From the NCBI GenBank assembly GCA_021442155.1, contig CM038214.1:144122488-144186487 (forward strand): a stretch of DNA of 64,000 bases. Direction: 5' to 3'. Under the pieces are notes generated by a model that had not been told where the DNA came from, searched no databases, and saw only the letters and a list, made by a program, of their open reading frames with translations. Position numbers and translations under genes: made by a program. Within the stretch, counting starts at the first letter, position 1; the number at the start of each line of letters is the position of its first letter. This stretch comes from Cymbidium sinense. Lineage: Eukaryota; Streptophyta; Magnoliopsida; Asparagales; Orchidaceae. Of the stretch, positions 58,986-64,000 are shown in pieces.

Positions 58986-59510
58986 TGGCACAAAATCCTA
59001 AATAAAATAAAACTAAATAAAAAACCTAAACATAAAAAAATAAACCTAAAAATAAACTTAAAATAAATAATAAATAAACATAAACCTAAACTAAAAACAT
59101 AATCAAAATAAACAAAATAAAATAAACATAAACCTAACTAAAATAAATAAAACCCAAAACCTAAACCTAAAATAAACCTAAACCTAAATTAAAATAAACA
59201 AAAAAATAAACCTAAACCTAAACTAAAAAAAAAAAACCAAAAAAATAAACCTAAAATAAAACCTAAACTAAATCTAAAAAAATAAAATAAAACATAAATA
59301 AACTAAAATAAAAAATAAAACCTAAACCTAAAATAAAAATAAAAAAACTAAACTAAAAAAAAATAAACCTAAACCTAAAAAAATAAACTAAAATAAAAAC
59401 CTAAACAAAATAAATAAACTAAAATAAATAAACTAAACTAAATATAAAAAATAAAATAAAAAATAAACTAAATAAACTAAACCAATTTACTTAATTTTAA
59501 AAAATAAAAC

Positions 59511-59732
59511 TAACCCTAAACCCTAAACTATAAACCTAAACCCTAAACCATAAACTAAACCCTAAACCAAACCCTATCCTAAATTAACTAAACCTAAACC
59601 CTAAACCTAAAACCCTAAACCCTAAACCTAAAACTAAACCCCTAAACCTAAACCCTAAACCTAAACAAAACCTAACCTAAACCTAAACCCAAACCTAAAC
59701 CCTAAACCTACCCTAATCCCTAAACCCTAAAA
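59511..59732 (+). repeat. Clean CCCTAAA block 1
   Basis: Mostly full CCCTAAA and CCTAAA units, about 220 bp, with AAATAAA-rich sequence on both sides. Confidence 0.75.
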
Positions 59733-60464
59733 CCAAAAAAAAATATAAACATAAACTAAACAAAACTAAAAATAAAATAAATAAATAAATAAAATAAACC
59801 TAAACTAAACCTAAACTTAAACCTAAACCTAAACCTAAACTAAAAATAAAATAAAATAAAAATAAAACTAAAACTAAATAAAATATAAAAACTAAACTAA
59901 ATAAAATAACCTAAAAGTAAAAAAAAAATAAAATAAAACTAAACAAAAATAAAATAAATAAAATAAAATAAAATAAAATAAATAAAATATAAACCTAAAA
60001 TTAAAAAATAAAATAAATAAAAATAAAACCTAACCATTAAACTAAAAAAACCTAAACCTAAAATAAAATAAAATAAACCTAAACTAAATAAATAAACCTA
60101 AAAGATAAAAAATAAACCTAAACCTAAACTAAATAAATAAAATAAATTAAAATAACCTAAACCTAAACCAAAAAAAAAAAAATTAAACCTAAACCTAAAA
60201 AAAAAAAAAACCTAAACCTAAAAATAAAATAAAACTAAACTAAACTAAAAAAATAAACAAAAAAAATCTAAACCTAAACCTAAAAAATAAACAAATAAAA
60301 CCAAAACTAAAATAAATAAAATAAATAAATAAAATAAAAAATAAACCTAAATAAAAAATAAAAATATAATAAAATAAATAAATAAACTAATAAACTAAAA
60401 AATAATCATAAAAATAAAATAAACCTAAACCTAAGCTAAAATAATCTAAAAAAAACCTAAACAT

Positions 60465-60730
60465 AACCCTAATAACCCTAAATAAACCCTAATCCTAAAA
60501 CTAAACCTAAACCCTAAAATAAACTCTATAAACCCTAAACCCTATACCCTAAACCCTAAAACCCTAAACCCTAAACCTAAAACTAACCCTAAACCCTAAG
60601 TGAACCCTAAACCATAAACCCTAAACTCTAAAGTTTAAAATAAAACCTAAACTAATAAATGCTAATAAACCCTAAATCTAAACCCTAAAACCCTAAACCC
60701 TAAACACTAAACCTCCCCTAAACCCTAAAC
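60465..60730 (+). repeat. Clean CCCTAAA block 2
   Basis: About 265 bp of mainly CCCTAAA units with small variants (CCCTATA, CTCTAAA) and a rare G-containing stretch near 60599-60603. It starts 954 bp after block 1. Confidence 0.75.
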
Positions 60731-62040
60731 TAAAAACTAAACCTAAACCTAAGTAAAATAAACTTAAAACTAAAATAAATAAATACACCTAAACCTAAAA
60801 AATAATAAAAATAAAAATAAAACCTAAACTAAAATAAAATAAAATAAAAAAATAAAATAACTAAAATAAAAAACAAATAAAACTAACTAAATAAAATAAT
60901 AATATAAACCTAATAAAACCTAAATATAATAAAACTAAACATAAATAAAATAAATAAACTAAATAAAATAAAAAAACTAAATAAAAAAATTAAACCTAAA
61001 AAAATAAAATAAAATAAATAAAAAAAAATAAAACTAAACCCTAAACTAAAATAAAAACTAAACCTAAAAAAATAATTAAACAAAAGAAAATAAACCTAAA
61101 CCAAAATAAAATAAACTAAACAAAATAAATAAAACCTAAACTAAAACTTAAAATAAACTAAACCTAAACCCTAAACTAAATAAATATAATAAATTAAAAA
61201 AACATAAATCTAAACTAAAAAATAAAACCTAAAAATAAACTTAAACCTAAACTCTAAACCCTAAACCCTAAAAAGCTAAAAAGCTAAATCTAAACCAAAT
61301 AAAAGCTAAAAATAAAATAAATAAAAAAACCTAAACCATGATAAAATGAAAAAAAATAAAATAAAAAACATAAAAAAAACCTAAACCTAAACTTAAACCT
61401 AAAAAAAAATAAAATAAAAAATAAAAAACTAAAATAAAATAAAATAAATAAAACCTAAACTAAACTAAAAAAAAATAAAACTTAAACAAGATAAAACAAA
61501 TAAATAAAAAAATAAACCTAAAATAAAATAAAATAAAATAAAAACTAAATAAAATAAAAAAACCAAAAAAAATAAACATAAAACCAAAAATAAATAAAAA
61601 AATAAAACCTAAACCCTAAACCAAAAAAAAACTAAACTTAAAATAAAAATAAAATAATCCAAAAAAACATAAACAAAGATAAACTAAACTAAAATAAATA
61701 AAACTAAACCTAAACCTAAACTAAATAAAATAAAATAAACTCAAAATAAACCTAAATAAATAAACCTAAAAACAAACCTAAAATAAAACCTAAAACCTAA
61801 ACCAAAAAAAAAAAATTAAATAAAAAACCTAAACCTAAACATAAAATAAAATAAACTAAGCCTAAAAAATAAAATAAAAAATAAACTAAACTAAAAAATA
61901 TAATAAACCTAAACCTAAACCTAAAAAAAATAAAATAAATAAACCTAAAATAAATAAACTAAACTAAATAAAAAAATAAAATAAACCTAAATAAAAAAAA
62001 TAAAAAAATTAAAACTAAATAAATAAACTAAATAAAATTA

Positions 62041-62240
62041 AACTCTAACCCTAACTAAACCTAAACCCTAAACTTAAATACCTCTAACCCTAAACCCTAA
62101 ACCCTAAACCCTAAAACACTAAACCCTAAACCATAAACCCTAAAACCAAATCCTAAAACCCTAACCAAACCCTAAGAAACCCTAAATAACCCTAAAATAC
62201 AACCATAAACCCTAAACCTAAACCCTAAACCCTAAACCTA
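62041..62240 (+). repeat. Clean CCCTAAA block 3
   Basis: About 200 bp of CCCTAAA units. The gap to block 2 is 1.58 kb, with only a short burst of three units at about 61248-61272 in between. Confidence 0.75.
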
Positions 62241-62996
62241 AAAAAAACCTAAACCTAAACTAAATAAACCTAAAATAAAATAAATAAATAACTAAAACTA
62301 AATAAAAAATAAATAAAATAAAACCTAAACCTAACCTAAACATAAAAAAATAAAATAAAATAAAAATAAAACTAAACTAAAATAAATAAATAAAAAACCT
62401 AAACTAAACTAAAAAATAAATAAACCTAAAAAATAAAAAAAACCTAAATAAAATAAAATTAAAATAAATAAATAAAATAAACCTAAATAAAATAAAATAA
62501 AACTAAATAAAACCTAAACCTAAAAATAATAAAAAATAAAACCTAAACCCTAAAATAAAAAAAAAAAACTTAAACCTAAAATAAACCTACTAACCTAAAA
62601 AGAAACTAAACTAAAATAAATAAATAAACCCTAAACTAAAATAAAATAAAATAAAAAATAAACCTAAACCTAAACTAAAAATAAAACCTAAAAATAAACT
62701 TAAAATAAAACCTAAACCTAAACCTAAAAAATAAAATATAAACCTAAAACCTAAAATTATAAAATAAAACTTAAACCTAAAAAATAAAAAATAAAAAATA
62801 AAACTAAACTAAAAACATAAACCTAAACCTAAACCTAAAAAATAAACTAAACAAAATACCTAAACTAAAATAAATAAAATAAATAAACTAAACTATAAAA
62901 TAAAAAAATAAAAAATAAAATAAAAAATAAAAAAAATAAAAAAACTAAAAATAATATTAAACTAAATAAAACTAATAAACCCAAACCTAAATTTTT

Positions 62997-63320
62997 AAAT
63001 CCTAAACCCTAAAACCTAAACCTAAAAAATCTAAAACCCTAAACCTAAACCCTAAGCTAAACTAAAACTAACCCTAAACCTAAACCTAAAATCATAAACC
63101 TAACTAAACCCTAAACACTAAACCTAAACACTAAACCCTAAAACCCTAAACCTAAAAAACCCTAAAACCTAACCCTAACCCTAAACCTAAACCTAAAATA
63201 ACTAAACCAACCCTAAACTAAACCCTAAACCCTAAAACCCTAAAACCCTAAACTAAAAACCTAAACCCTAAAATAATAAACCCTAATATCTAAACTAAAC
63301 CTCCATAAACCCTAAAACCC
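62997..63320 (+). repeat. Clean CCCTAAA block 4
   Basis: About 320 bp of CCCTAAA, CCTAAA and ACCCTAAA units, starting 956 bp after block 3. Confidence 0.75.
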
Positions 63321-63942
63321 TAAATAAACTAAAAGACTTAAACCTAAACAAAATAAACCTAAAATAAATAAAAATAAATAAAATAAACCTAAATAAAAAA
63401 TAAAAAATAAAATAAAAAACCCTAAACTAAAATAAACCTAAACCTAAAATAAAAATAAAATAAAAATAAATTAAATAAAATAAATAAAAAAAACCTAAAC
63501 TAAAATAAAATAAAATAAAAATAAAATAAAAAAAAACTTAATAAAATAAAACTAAACAAATAAAAAATATAATAAACCTAAAATAAAATAAAATAAAAAC
63601 TAAAAAAACCTGAACCTAAATAAAATAAAATAAAATAAAAAACCTAAACTAAAACCTAAACTTAAACCTAAACGTAAAAATAAAATAAAATAAAAATAAA
63701 AAAATAAAATAAAATAATTAAAAACTAAACTAAACTAAAAAATAAAATAAACCTAAAAATAAAAAACTAAATAAAATAAAACTAAATGTAAATAAAATAA
63801 AATAAACCTAAAATAAAATAACATAAAACTAAATAAAAATCTAAACCTAAAAATAATAAACCTAAATAAAATTAAAAATAAAATAAAATAAAATAAATAA
63901 AAAATAAACTAAATAAACATAAACTATACTAATAATAAAAAA

Positions 63943-64000
63943 AACCCTAACCCTAAACCTAAGCTATAAACTAACCCTAAACCCTAAACCCTAAACCCTA
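63943..64000 (+). repeat. Clean CCCTAAA block 5 (runs out of the window)
   Basis: It starts 946 bp after block 4 and ends in perfect CCCTAAA units at the window edge; it may continue. Confidence 0.75.

Larger units (their letters stand above)
58986..64000 (+). repeat. Degenerate telomere-like array (CCCTAAA-derived)
   Basis: From 58986 to the window end the + strand is made of TAAA units preceded by 0-3 C and a variable run of A: CCCTAAA, CCTAAA, CTAAA and AAATAAA. G is almost absent from this strand; the few cases include AGCTAAA near 61275 and AAGTGAACC near 60600. CCCTAAA is the Arabidopsis-type telomeric repeat read on the C-rich strand. The unit length varies, so this is not a clean telomere. 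It can be an interstitial or subtelomeric satellite, or a poorly resolved telomere in a long-read assembly. There is no reading frame in it. Confidence 0.85.

Noticed and set aside
58986..64000. True chromosome terminus at the right window edge
   Set aside because: The C-rich strand is on the + strand, opposite to what a right-hand terminus requires, and the repeats are degenerate.

Overview
This window holds nested, decayed plant transposable elements and then a telomere-like array. I see no host gene, tRNA or rRNA gene, CRISPR array or bacterial feature. The source is almost certainly a seed plant, probably an angiosperm with a large, repeat-rich genome. The evidence is (i) Ty3/gypsy polyproteins with a second RNase H domain, typical of the plant Tat (Ogre/Retand-like) lineage; (ii) a plant RTE-type LINE with a (TTG)n tail; and (iii) Arabidopsis-type CCCTAAA repeats. 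The species cannot be named from the sequence. Every retroelement reading frame is broken by stops, frameshifts and deletions.

Layout. Element A (+ strand) runs from off-window to 25400: partial 5' LTR 1-4998, remnant of a primer-binding site near 5007, a leader with a hairpin array (5577-7112), gag (from about 7225), protease, RT, RNase H, a second RNase H, integrase (ends 15748), a repeat-filled 3' UTR (15749-18170) and a 3' LTR of about 7.2 kb (18171-25400). Its total length is predicted near 27 kb. A appears to lie inside the 5' LTR of a second, more diverged element B. B resumes at 25401 in mid-LTR and has a good primer-binding site (29202-29219), the same hairpin array (29784-31350), gag, pol (ends 38945), a 3' UTR split by a LINE (41172-43816, perfect 10-bp target duplication), and the start of a 3' LTR (44723 to about 46220).

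At about 46220 the B LTR breaks into an antisense internal fragment of a third element, C (integrase back to protease, about 46220-50047, then protease start back to gag, about 57040-58985). The two halves meet at the same protease position and are separated by a + strand LTR-like segment of about 7 kb (50048-57040), most simply a nested, slightly 3'-truncated solo LTR. At about 58986 gag gives way directly to 5 kb of degenerate CCCTAAA-derived sequence with almost no G on the + strand. Blocks of clean telomeric repeats recur in it about every 950 bp.

The most unusual features are the hairpin arrays in the leaders of A and B, where stem sequences change in a compensated way around a constant loop; the dense TTGACC/GGTCAA palindromes near the start of the LTRs; a 170-180-bp tandem repeat in the LTR that differs in copy number among the three copies; and the telomere-like array, whose polarity is opposite to that of a simple chromosome end at the right side of the window. 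Element boundaries come from comparing copies within the window by eye and should be read as good to tens of bases unless stated otherwise.
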